This document shows positions 6,310 to 13,443 of a stretch of DNA of 20,408 nt, in pieces (the first letter of the stretch is position 1; every line of letters starts with the position of its first letter). Both the position numbers and the translations under genes were made by a program. Below the pieces are notes generated by a model. The model did not search any database. It was given only the letters and a program-made list of their open reading frames with translations, and was not told where the DNA came from. Source of the DNA: an uncultured Oscillospiraceae bacterium. Its GTDB lineage: Bacteria > Bacillota > Clostridia > Oscillospirales > Acutalibacteraceae. Where the stretch lies: contig UQHH01000050.1 of assembly GCA_900540865.1 (NCBI GenBank), positions 1 through 20,408 of the forward strand, written 5' to 3'.

Positions 6310-9300
6310 TTATTTCCAGTTGCCTGAACCGATGTCGAAGCAGGCGTCAGCGCCGGGAATTTCCAAATCAGCAGTCTGATTTTTCCCATTGCTGCTGAAT
6401 ACAATCTTTGTATACTTTTCCGGGATTTCAATGAAATACCTGCCGTCCGCGCCCTTTTCCATCTGGACGCCGGGCCACGTAAGCGGTGTGTCGCCCTCTA
6501 TCCAGTAATACGCGGTAACGGCTTCCCAGCCGTTTGCGTTCTCCGCGTAAACCGTACGGGTATCCGGCTCGGGTGTGTCGCCGCCCTGCGTATAGTCAGA
6601 CCACGCGCCGCTTGCGTTGTTAAACATTTTTCCGTCTGCGGGAATCTTCAGGTCGGCCGTCTGTGAAGACCCGTTGTTGCTGAACACGATACTGTCGTAC
6701 GTCTTCGGGACGATTACCTTATAAATGTCGGAGCTTACCTTTTCCATTGCGGCGCCGGGCCATTTGGCGGCCTCTGCCTTTGTGCCTTCATTCCAGTTAT
6801 AGGCATACGGCGTGCTCCAGCCTGCCGCGTTTTTCAGGTAAACCGTATAGCTGTCCTCCGGCTTGTCCGTCGGCTGCTCGGTAGGCGCTTCTGTGGGCTG
6901 TTCGGTCGGTGTTTGCGTCGGGTCGGTCGGGAGTACTGAAGGCGCCTGCGTCGGCTCTTCCGTACCGAATACTTTGCCGATATCGCAGCTGGTCGGCATC
7001 TTAGCGATATATTTCTGCATTTCAAGAATGTCAACGAGCGTTACCCCATTGGTCCTGTCCACGTTCGCTATCAGGAGCATCCTCTCGGTATATCTGATTT
7101 TTGCCGCGAGATAGTTCTGCATGCTCAGGACATCCGCGACTGTAATAGCGCCGTCCTCGTCCACGTCGCCCAGCATATACGTAAAGCCGGGCTGCGGCTC
7201 GTCTGTCGGCTGCTCGGTCGGTTTTTCCGTGGGCGGCTGTGTCGGAAGCGTCGGGTCTATGCCGGGCTCTTCCGAATCGTTTGCGTAAATCGTCGCGGAT
7301 TTGTAGGGGCTTCTCTCACAGAAAACCGTTACCGCGGAAGCGTTCGCCACAGCGGAAACCTGCGCGACCCACGCGCCTGTCAGCTCGTCTGCCGCCGCTG
7401 TATACGTCTTGGAACCGCTTTTGACCGTTACAGTCGATTCGCACGGCGCTTTGCCGCTGATGACAGTCGCGCCGTTTTTCACGGTATTTACCGCGGGCGC
7501 TTTGAGCATAAGCGCCTTCTTTGCCGCCTGCATTTTGTTAAGCATGGCGCTTACTTCGCTTTCAGAGGCGTCCTCGCCCTTTGCGATAACAGCGTCCGCC
7601 TGCGGGACAAGATTATAAACCGGGGTAAGCGTATCCGCCGTAAAGTCGGAGGCGGTAAAGTTCTTAACCTCTCTCGTCTCCTTTTTGAGCATGCCCATCG
7701 GGGTTTTGTCCTCAGGCTCAGCCGTGACGGGCTTCGCTGTAAAGCTTGCGCCGTCGCCCTCGACGGAAATCCACGTTTCGCCCTCAAGTCCCGTAATATC
7801 GCCGGACTGCATCTGGCCGCTTCCAACAATCGAGTTGTTGACAATCAGGTTATAGCTGCCCTTTACGTCCTTGAGCTCGAACGTATACCAGCCGTCCTCA
7901 AGCTTACCCTCTGTAAGCTTTGTGCCGGGCCAGCCGCCGAGCGGTGTGGTAGTGCCGTTATTGTCCTGCCAGACATAAAGGCTCATCGGGTTGCCCGTGT
8001 AGCCTTCTGCCTGCTGGACGTGAATCAGCGCATGGTCTATCTTTGTGCCCTGGTTGTTCGGGTCGAGCTTTTTAAAGGATACGTTTTTATTGGTGGTACC
8101 GAGGTCGTTCGTCGCCTTGAGGTTTACCTTGACGGTATCGCCCGCATAGGCGGTCGCGCCGATTGTAAGCTTGTCGCCGTCGAAGACCTTGACCTTCTTC
8201 GCGCCGTCGACGGAGGCGACGGCATAGTCCGCGTTCTTAATGGATACGGTCACGTCCTGCGTGCCGGTGAACTCGCTGTCGCCCTTTAAGGATACGAGCG
8301 GCAGGCCGCTCGGCTCTTCAATCAGGATGCAGCCGTTTTTGCCGCTGTTGAAGGTAACCTTGCCGTTTACGACCTCAGTGGAATCGTCGTCATAGGCGTT
8401 TACGACCGTCGTGCCGTCCTTCCAAAGGGAAGAAACGTCGACCGTAACGCTCGTGTTGCTGTTCGCGTCGATGACCGCCGCGACCTTATCTGTAATGCCG
8501 TTTTTGTTATACGTTCTTGTAAAGGCATAGCCGTTTGTCGCCGTCGTGTCCGCGTGGGAGCCGCCGCCGACCGCGATATGGCTGTTGCGGAAACGCCCGA
8601 CCGTCTGCCAGTGCTCAAGGGTCGTGGTATTCATTGAGCTCCAGTTCATGTCGCCGCGCACCTCATGGTCGCCGTTTGTCTGGTAACCGCTCTCGACCGG
8701 CCTGTCCGTTTCGTCGCCGTAGAATATCTGAATGCCTCCGGGCAGCAGCAAAAACGCCGAGCCCATATGGATTTTGTCGCCCGTCGCGATGACCGAGTCG
8801 TGCGAGGAAAGATACGACAGGACGTTAAATTCCGGGTCGCTGTTGATGGAGTCCGCGTAATACTGGTAAATGCCGCCGACCTTGCCCTTAGCGAGCAGGC
8901 CGCCGCCCTGTGTTGTGAAGTTGATAATCGAGTCGAAGCCGTTGGAAAAATAATCGTCCTTATTGACGCCGTGGTCCCAATGCTCGCCCGTCATCCAGAA
9001 ATCGAGGTCGTCGAGCGCCTTGTCGGGATTGTTCTGCTTCCACTCGCGCAGCGCGCCGACGCACTCGTTCTTGAGGTTTTTCCAGGAAGCAAGCTCTACG
9101 TGCTTCGCGGTGTCACAGCGGAAGCCGTCTACTCCGTATTCCCTGACCCATTCAGAAAGCCAGAAAGCAAGGTAATTTGTGACCGTCTTCGCTTTTCCTG
9201 TGCTGCTGAAGTGTTTATCGAGCTTCTGCATCTGCTCGTTGTAGCGCCCCTCGCCCTTCCATTTGTTCTGCAGGAAGGTGGGTACCGTTACGGATTTTGT

Positions 9301-10143
9301 GGATTCCGTCTTGAAGTCGGGCAGCCCGGCCAGGCAGCCCGTCACTTCGCCGCCGCCTGCGCCGCCGTAGCCCGCAAGCCCGGCGCGAACCCAGTCATCG
9401 CCCCACCACTTGCCCCAGTCGGCCGCGTTTGTTTCGTAGTCGATAAAGCTGTGGTAATCGGTGTTGTTTACATTTTTATGGGAATAATAGGTGCTTTCCC
9501 AGCCGCTTTTCAGCGTACCGAAATCATACTCGGCCATATCCTTGATGGTGTTGTAGCCGGCATGGTTCAATACGATATCCATCACGATACGGATGCCGTT
9601 CTCGTGCGCCGTATCGACGAGCGTGCGGAACTCCTCGGCAGTGCCAAAATTTGCGTCCGTGTTCGTGTAATCCATTGCATAATAGCCGTGATAGGCGTAA
9701 TGCGGGAAGCTCGGGTTTCCGTCTCCGCCCACGACATAGCCGTGAATCTGCTCATAAGGGGCGCTCAGCCAAATGGCATTAACGCCCAGGTCTGTAAAAT
9801 AGCCCTCTTCAATCTTTTCCGTAATGCCGGCGAAATCGCCGCCGTGGAACGTAGCGCTCGGGTCAACACCCTGCACGGCGTTGCCGTTTTGGTCAAGTCC
9901 TCTTCCATAGGAGTGGTCGTTTTCCGTGTTGCCGTTGTTAAAACGGTCTGTGAGCAAAAAGTAAACCGTTGCGTTGTCCCACGAAAATGTGGAAGCTCCT
10001 TTTGCCGCGGCCGCCTCAGCGGCCTCCTCCATCGTCGCGTATGCCGAAACGGGCATAGCTGTACACAGCACACAGCTAAGCATGAGTGCCAGCACGAGAG
10101 CGACGGAGACTGCCTTTTTGCAGAATCCTGTCTTACAGTTCAT
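6310..10143 (-). CDS. Secreted dockerin-bearing GH13 alpha-amylase with starch-binding modules
   Basis: A 1277-residue secreted amylase that cleaves alpha-1,4 bonds in starch. In order: signal peptide (1-34, lysines then ALVLALMLSCVLC), GH13 catalytic domain (about 40-520; DIVLNH, nucleophile D344 in GFRCDTAKHVE, acid/base E387 in TGEHWDHG, D449 in SSHDS), Ig-like region (about 613-700), a CBM26-like module (about 705-803), a helical and an Ig-like segment, a Pro/Thr linker, a dockerin (about 988-1052), a second linker, and two C-terminal CBM26-like modules (1099-1184, 1197-1277). The catalytic motifs resemble MalS (GH13_19). The dockerin implies docking to a cohesin scaffold, as in the R. 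bromii amylosome. ATG 10143 has GAAAGGA with good alignment to the anti-SD; ATGs at 10155 and 10176 do not. Confidence 0.93.
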   Translation of the reverse strand: MNCKTGFCKKAVSVALVLALMLSCVLCTAMPVSAYATMEEAAEAAAAKGASTFSWDNATVYFLLTDRFNNGNTENDHSYGRGLDQNGNAVQGVDPSATFHGGDFAGITEKIEEGYFTDLGVNAIWLSAPYEQIHGYVVGGDGNPSFPHYAYHGYYAMDYTNTDANFGTAEEFRTLVDTAHENGIRIVMDIVLNHAGYNTIKDMAEYDFGTLKSGWESTYYSHKNVNNTDYHSFIDYETNAADWGKWWGDDWVRAGLAGYGGAGGGEVTGCLAGLPDFKTESTKSVTVPTFLQNKWKGEGRYNEQMQKLDKHFSSTGKAKTVTNYLAFWLSEWVREYGVDGFRCDTAKHVELASWKNLKNECVGALREWKQNNPDKALDDLDFWMTGEHWDHGVNKDDYFSNGFDSIINFTTQGGGLLAKGKVGGIYQYYADSINSDPEFNVLSYLSSHDSVIATGDKIHMGSAFLLLPGGIQIFYGDETDRPVESGYQTNGDHEVRGDMNWSSMNTTTLEHWQTVGRFRNSHIAVGGGSHADTTATNGYAFTRTYNKNGITDKVAAVIDANSNTSVTVDVSSLWKDGTTVVNAYDDDSTEVVNGKVTFNSGKNGCILIEEPSGLPLVSLKGDSEFTGTQDVTVSIKNADYAVASVDGAKKVKVFDGDKLTIGATAYAGDTVKVNLKATNDLGTTNKNVSFKKLDPNNQGTKIDHALIHVQQAEGYTGNPMSLYVWQDNNGTTTPLGGWPGTKLTEGKLEDGWYTFELKDVKGSYNLIVNNSIVGSGQMQSGDITGLEGETWISVEGDGASFTAKPVTAEPEDKTPMGMLKKETREVKNFTASDFTADTLTPVYNLVPQADAVIAKGEDASESEVSAMLNKMQAAKKALMLKAPAVNTVKNGATVISGKAPCESTVTVKSGSKTYTAAADELTGAWVAQVSAVANASAVTVFCERSPYKSATIYANDSEEPGIDPTLPTQPPTEKPTEQPTDEPQPGFTYMLGDVDEDGAITVADVLSMQNYLAAKIRYTERMLLIANVDRTNGVTLVDILEMQKYIAKMPTSCDIGKVFGTEEPTQAPSVLPTDPTQTPTEQPTEAPTEQPTDKPEDSYTVYLKNAAGWSTPYAYNWNEGTKAEAAKWPGAAMEKVSSDIYKVIVPKTYDSIVFSNNGSSQTADLKIPADGKMFNNASGAWSDYTQGGDTPEPDTRTVYAENANGWEAVTAYYWIEGDTPLTWPGVQMEKGADGRYFIEIPEKYTKIVFSSNGKNQTADLEIPGADACFDIGSGNWK
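6313..6849 (-). repeat. Tandem CBM26-like starch-binding modules (two copies)
   Basis: The amylase C-terminus encodes two homologous modules of about 80 residues joined by a short Thr/Pro/Glu spacer. Shared landmarks are a TVY start, a Tyr/Trp-rich strand (YAYNW and AYYWIEG), the WPG turn, IVFSNNG / IVFSSNG, QTADL and IP. The aromatic residues and WPG turn are the usual starch-binding signature. The copies differ at many positions, so this is an old duplication. Confidence 0.8.
6850..6962 (-). repeat. Pro/Thr/Glu-rich linker with PTEQPTE-type repeats
   Basis: This DNA encodes a flexible linker between the dockerin and the C-terminal CBMs, built from short units such as PTEQPTE, APTEQPTD and PTQTPTE. 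A related shorter linker (7186-7260) precedes the dockerin. The short imperfect DNA repeats could vary in number between strains. Confidence 0.75.
6981..7179 (-). other. Type I-like dockerin domain inside the amylase
   Basis: Two EF-hand-like segments are visible. The first, GDVDEDGAITVADVLSMQ, has the canonical calcium loop D-x-D-x-D-G-x-x-T-x-x-D. The second, NVDRTNGVTLVDILEMQ, keeps the first, third and last ligands but has T and N where D and G are expected. Dockerins bind cohesins on scaffold proteins. The domain sits internally between two linkers, not at a protein terminus. Confidence 0.9.
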
Positions 10144-10214
10144 TCTTTTGTACATCCTTTCATTTGTTTTTACCATTATCCTAGGGTACTCGCTTCCTAC
10201 ACGGTACCAACAAA

Positions 10215-10223
10215 ATTATAACA
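10215..10223 (-). promoter_or_regulatory. Extended -10 promoter of the amylase gene
   Basis: On the minus strand TGTTATAAT gives an extended -10 (TGn plus perfect TATAAT at 10220-10215). The -35 region is poor: at 17 bp only TATACT is present, and TTGTAT lies at 20 bp. A short inverted repeat AGTAT-N6-ATACT overlaps the -35 area. Transcription would begin near 10208, about 65 bases before the start codon. Confidence 0.6.
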
Positions 10224-10294
10224 AAACCATTCCGGAAAGTATACAAGAATACTAACCAAAGAACCTTTTTAATTCTTGTGCATATTTCCTTTTA

Positions 10295-10308
10295 TGTAAA
10301 CGATTTCC
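10295..10308. promoter_or_regulatory. cre-like (CcpA/LacI-family) site upstream of amylase
   Basis: TGTAAACGATTTCC matches the catabolite-responsive element pattern TGWAANCGNTNWCA at all fixed positions except the last. It lies about 75-90 bp upstream of the amylase -10. A related site precedes the second starch gene at 18526. Confidence 0.4.
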
Positions 10309-10315
10309 TCCGCAT

Positions 10316-10348
10316 AAAAAGCGGCCGGTACCCTTTCGGGAACCAGCC
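10316..10348 (-). terminator. Rho-independent terminator of the XRE/ABC operon
   Basis: On the minus strand GGCTGGTTCCC pairs with GGGTACCGGCC (one mismatch, one G-T) around a GAAA tetraloop, followed by GC and five T. It lies about 35 bases past the permease stop. Confidence 0.9.
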
Positions 10349-10382
10349 GGGGGAATTTTTTCACAACATTTACTACCGTGTA

Positions 10383-11954
10383 TTACGCCCGAATCCGGAA
10401 GGTTTTCGGCGCGAGCCTGTAAATCAGGACGCAGGCAGCCGCGCAATACACAACGCAAAATATGATAGTCATCAGGCCGAACATAATTGTAGGCATTTTC
10501 AGCTGCATCATAAAAAAGCAGACGAAGTATGTAACCGAATGGGCGATTTGGTATGTGCCGCTCTTCATTTCGGTGCCCGCGTTATACGGCTGGAGCAGGT
10601 AGTAAATCGTAAGGTAATGCGTGGAAAAAAACACGCTCAGGCACAAAATAGAAATAAACAGCACCGCGTAATTCAAGGGATTATCAGTGCCGCCGGAAGC
10701 ATAAAGCAATACCGACAGCCCCGCGCCGATTACAGCGGCGGGAAGGAGGTTGACCTTGATAATCTCCCGCAGGCGGATTTGGAACAGCCTGAGCACAAAA
10801 CGCGGCTGCTTGTAGAAGGAATAGGTCAGAAGGCTGTGGTCGCAGTTCATAAACAGCGCCTGCGTAAAGCCGGCGCCGCGGTTGATTGCATACATGATGA
10901 ACACGAAATACGGAAGGTATGTCAAAAGCAGGCCGTTTACCGGCTCCTTATACTCCGGCGCCAGGTAAAACGCCAGCAGCGCGCCTAAAACGATGCACAG
11001 GCAAACCACGGCAATTTTCCTTGAGGCCTTCCACAAAATTTTCTGGTGCCGCCTGATAAAAAGCTCGTTTAAAAACTCGAACCCTTTTCGGCGGCTCGTA
11101 ACCGCCGTATCGGCGGAAATCGCCTTACGGCTCTGTTCCCGCGCCAGCTTTTTTGCGTTGTCCATCTGATGCATGGACTTTGCAAAGAGCTGCTGGTACA
11201 TTTCCCGGTAGCTCCTAAAAGAAAGGATTTTCCACACGGCGGCAATTCCTCCGGCTATAGATAAAACCATCAGAGCCACTACAGCCGTTTCGGGCAGTAT
11301 AAGCCTGATTGCCGGAAGGCCGTACGCCGCGCCCATCAGCAGGATAATGGACAGCCAAACCAGCTTGCCGGGGCCGTTTTCGTTCGTCGGCCTGCCCGTT
11401 TTTTCAAAGACGGTAAGGGATACCGCGGCGGAAACCAGCTTCAGCCCCGCGACAAAAAACGGGATAAGAAGGCATATCCAAACGGGAATCCCCTCCAGCA
11501 GGCCAAATATAACCGCTGCCGGCAGGAAGCCTATGACGACCTTCAATATGGCGTACCAGTAGTTTACAAGCGTATATTGGCGCGCGTCCATGCGCAGTAA
11601 AACCATTGCGTAATATTTGTCGCGGGATGGGTCGAACATATATGTGTTTAAAAGCGCGCCGATTACCGTCAGGAACAAAAGGATATGGAGATAAAGCCCT
11701 TGCGGCTGTTCCGCCTTGTAAAGCGAGCCGAAGCCGTAAAGCATGACCGCATAATAAACCGCTTTCCCAAGAAAAACAGATACGATTTCCCATAGGACGG
11801 AAAGGATGTTTGCAAAAATCTTGAAAGCATGAACACGGTAGAGCATATCGGGCAGCAGCTTCTTTATCAGCGGAATTTGCTTGAGCGAATATAAAATGCT
11901 GTTGACCCGGTATGTATTTTTTAAGGAAAAGGAAAGCCTGAGCGTCTTATTCAT
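10383..11954 (-). CDS. ABC transporter permease, multi-spanning, unknown cargo
   Basis: A 523-residue integral membrane protein with roughly ten or more hydrophobic segments in two blocks. The blocks are separated by a basic cytoplasmic stretch (KSMHQMDNAKKLAREQSRKA and after). It partners the ATPase encoded just upstream: its ATG at 11954 overlaps the ATPase stop by 8 bp (ATGAATAA) and uses a GGAGGAA site 4 bases away, so the two are translationally coupled. I recognise the general ABC-2 exporter layout of Firmicutes XRE/ATPase/permease operons, but no substrate signature. A longer start at 12062 is rejected because it would run over 100 bp into the ATPase gene. It is the last gene before the terminator at 10316. 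Confidence 0.85.
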   Translation of the reverse strand: MNKTLRLSFSLKNTYRVNSILYSLKQIPLIKKLLPDMLYRVHAFKIFANILSVLWEIVSVFLGKAVYYAVMLYGFGSLYKAEQPQGLYLHILLFLTVIGALLNTYMFDPSRDKYYAMVLLRMDARQYTLVNYWYAILKVVIGFLPAAVIFGLLEGIPVWICLLIPFFVAGLKLVSAAVSLTVFEKTGRPTNENGPGKLVWLSIILLMGAAYGLPAIRLILPETAVVALMVLSIAGGIAAVWKILSFRSYREMYQQLFAKSMHQMDNAKKLAREQSRKAISADTAVTSRRKGFEFLNELFIRRHQKILWKASRKIAVVCLCIVLGALLAFYLAPEYKEPVNGLLLTYLPYFVFIMYAINRGAGFTQALFMNCDHSLLTYSFYKQPRFVLRLFQIRLREIIKVNLLPAAVIGAGLSVLLYASGGTDNPLNYAVLFISILCLSVFFSTHYLTIYYLLQPYNAGTEMKSGTYQIAHSVTYFVCFFMMQLKMPTIMFGLMTIIFCVVYCAAACVLIYRLAPKTFRIRA

Positions 11955-12654
11955 GGGTTTCCTCCCGCAGCGCCGCGATAATTTTCTCCTTGAACTCGCC
12001 GTTGCCGAGGTTGCTTTTATCGACGACCTCCAGCACGCCGCGGTTGAGCAGTACGATTTCATCGCACAAATCGAGCGCCAAATCCATGATGTGCGTGGAA
12101 AAAATCGTGATGCGCCCTGTCTTGAGCGAGCGCAAAAGCTGCTTCATCTCCTCCGCCACGACGACGTCAAGAGAGGTCAGCGGCTCGTCGAGCAGCAGGA
12201 TATTCGGCTGGGCGATGATATTGATGAGCATCTGCATTTTGTTCTTCATGCCATGGGAGTAGTCCTTGAGCAGCTTATCGCGGTCTTCAGGCTCGATGCT
12301 CATATAGGAAAAATAATCGTCAATGGGCTTTATATCCTGTATGCTTTTTTCGTTGATGTCCAGAAAAAACTTGAGGAACTCCCGCCCGGTCAGGAATTCC
12401 GGTACGGTTGGCGTGGACAGCACATAGCCGATGTCCTCCGCCTTTACCTCCCTTTTCCTACCATCCTCCTCAAGAAAGAAGCTTCCCGCGTCCGTTTTAA
12501 TATCGCGGTTGAGGCAATTGAACAGCGTAGTTTTGCCCGCGCCGTTGCGGCCGAGCAATCCGTAGATTTTGCCCTCTTCAAAAGTAAAATCGATGTCGCG
12601 CAGGACCTCTTTCTTTTCAAAATTTTTAGACAGGTGCTCAATTATAAATCTCAT
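11947..12654 (-). CDS. ABC transporter ATP-binding protein
   Basis: A 235-residue ATPase with Walker A GRNGAGKTT (35-43), signature YSHGM (132-136), Walker B LLLDEP (153-158) with the D-loop SLD, and a switch histidine in STHIMD. It resembles the short ATPases of bacteriocin-, lantibiotic- or drug-type ABC-2 exporters. The place where a Q-loop glutamine normally sits reads IGYVLSTP, so the glutamine appears to be replaced by S80, which is unusual. ATG 12654 has AGGAG 9 bases upstream. It lies 32 bp after the small membrane protein gene and overlaps the permease gene, so it belongs to one operon led by the XRE regulator. Confidence 0.92.
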   Translation of the reverse strand: MRFIIEHLSKNFEKKEVLRDIDFTFEEGKIYGLLGRNGAGKTTLFNCLNRDIKTDAGSFFLEEDGRKREVKAEDIGYVLSTPTVPEFLTGREFLKFFLDINEKSIQDIKPIDDYFSYMSIEPEDRDKLLKDYSHGMKNKMQMLINIIAQPNILLLDEPLTSLDVVVAEEMKQLLRSLKTGRITIFSTHIMDLALDLCDEIVLLNRGVLEVVDKSNLGNGEFKEKIIAALREETHE

Positions 12655-12686
12655 AAGCTGTACTCCTTTTTTCGTATCGGCTTCTA

Positions 12687-13118
12687 TTACATTTCCTTTT
12701 CGTACTTAACCAGATGATAAGCAAAGCACCCGATTACAAACAGGTAAGCAAAAACCAGCAGCAATACCGCCGCGAGCTCCACGCCCATGATAGCAAAGGA
12801 AATCATCAGAGCGCTGAACACATAAACCATCAAATCGAACGCTTTGCCTTTGGCGCGGCTGCGTATGGCAATGTTGCGCTCGTCCTTCTCCTCGATTTCA
12901 AGCTGTTTTTCTACATCGGGCGATTTGCGAAGCGCCAGACGGCTTAAAACACCGCCGACTCCATGGCCGAACAGCCCGCAGCCGATTCCGACGCCGATAT
13001 AAGGCGCCGCACGCATAAAGCCCTGCAAATCCTCAAAGGCTTTGAGGACGAAAAGCCCGCCGGCAAGCAACAGCAAACCCGCCGCTGTAAATATGTAGTA
13101 TAGCCATTTCTTTTTCAA
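12687..13118 (-). CDS. Small membrane protein of a DUF2178/DUF6442-like type
   Basis: A 143-residue protein with two hydrophobic segments (about 5-27 and 38-58), a charged cytoplasmic middle containing EEKDERNIAIRSRAKGKAF, and two more hydrophobic segments (about 92-138). The DERN...I..RAKGKA motif between membrane helices is characteristic of small Firmicutes membrane proteins encoded beside XRE regulators; the exact family is from memory. It starts with TTG at 13118, with a strong AGGAGG 7 bases upstream, and overlaps the regulator stop by 4 bp (TTGA). A role as sensor or partner for the regulator or ABC transporter is plausible but not shown. Confidence 0.8.
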   Translation of the reverse strand: MKKKWLYYIFTAAGLLLLAGGLFVLKAFEDLQGFMRAAPYIGVGIGCGLFGHGVGGVLSRLALRKSPDVEKQLEIEEKDERNIAIRSRAKGKAFDLMVYVFSALMISFAIMGVELAAVLLLVFAYLFVIGCFAYHLVKYEKEM

Positions 13119-13318
13119 GCCTCTTCCTCCTCATAAATAAAAATATCCTCGATGCTCATACCAAAATAACGCGCAATTTTAAACGCCAGGATAATCGAGG
13201 GGTTATATCTGCCGTGCTCAAGCGACCCGATGGTCTGGCGGGATACCTCGAGCGCAAGCGCCAAATCCTCCTGCCTGACGCCGCGGGCCTTCCTGATTTC
13301 CTCCAAACGGTTTTTCAA
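13115..13318 (-). CDS. XRE-family helix-turn-helix regulator (short)
   Basis: A 67-residue regulator that is nearly all HTH: RQEDLALALEVSRQTIGSLEHGRYNPS is the classic lambda-repressor-type motif, followed by PS..LAFKIARYFGMSIEDIF. Such short proteins (YozG/YvaO type) act as DNA-binding repressors. The start is TTG at 13318, with GGTGGAG a few bases before it. It leads a four-gene operon with the small membrane protein and an ABC transporter. A 16-bp palindrome at 13338-13353, between the promoter -10 and the start codon, is a likely operator for self-repression. Confidence 0.92.
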   Translation of the reverse strand: MKNRLEEIRKARGVRQEDLALALEVSRQTIGSLEHGRYNPSIILAFKIARYFGMSIEDIFIYEEEEA

Positions 13319-13337
13319 AGTTCTCCACCTCTCAAAC

Positions 13338-13353
13338 GGAAAGCTTGCTTTCC
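13338..13353. promoter_or_regulatory. Palindromic operator of the XRE operon
   Basis: GGAAAGC-TT-GCTTTCC is a perfect 7-bp inverted repeat with a 2-bp centre, placed at about +2 to +18 of the operon transcript. A second half-site, ATGGAAAG on the minus strand, lies just upstream of the -35 (about 13392-13401). Autorepression by the HTH protein is inference. Confidence 0.6.
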
Positions 13354-13361
13354 ATATCTAC

Positions 13362-13389
13362 ATTATACAACTGAGCCGCATTATGTCAA
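13362..13389 (-). promoter_or_regulatory. Consensus SigA promoter of the XRE/ABC operon
   Basis: On the minus strand a perfect TTGACA (13389-13384) and a perfect TATAAT (13367-13362) are 16 bp apart. Transcription would start near 13355, at the edge of the palindrome. Confidence 0.88.
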
Positions 13390-13443
13390 GGAGACTTTCC
13401 ATCTTGGACATAAAAAATAGTATTGCTTCGCGTCACTCTATTC

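Noticed and set aside
8665..10221. A 518-codon open frame on the plus strand opposite the amylase gene
   Set aside because: It is antisense to a gene with clear catalytic motifs, has no recognisable domain, and arises from the GC-biased third positions of the real gene.
13400..13440. AATAG...CTATT plus six T as a terminator of the MATE gene
   Set aside because: Only five continuous pairs with mismatches inside; too weak to annotate, although the T-run is suggestive.
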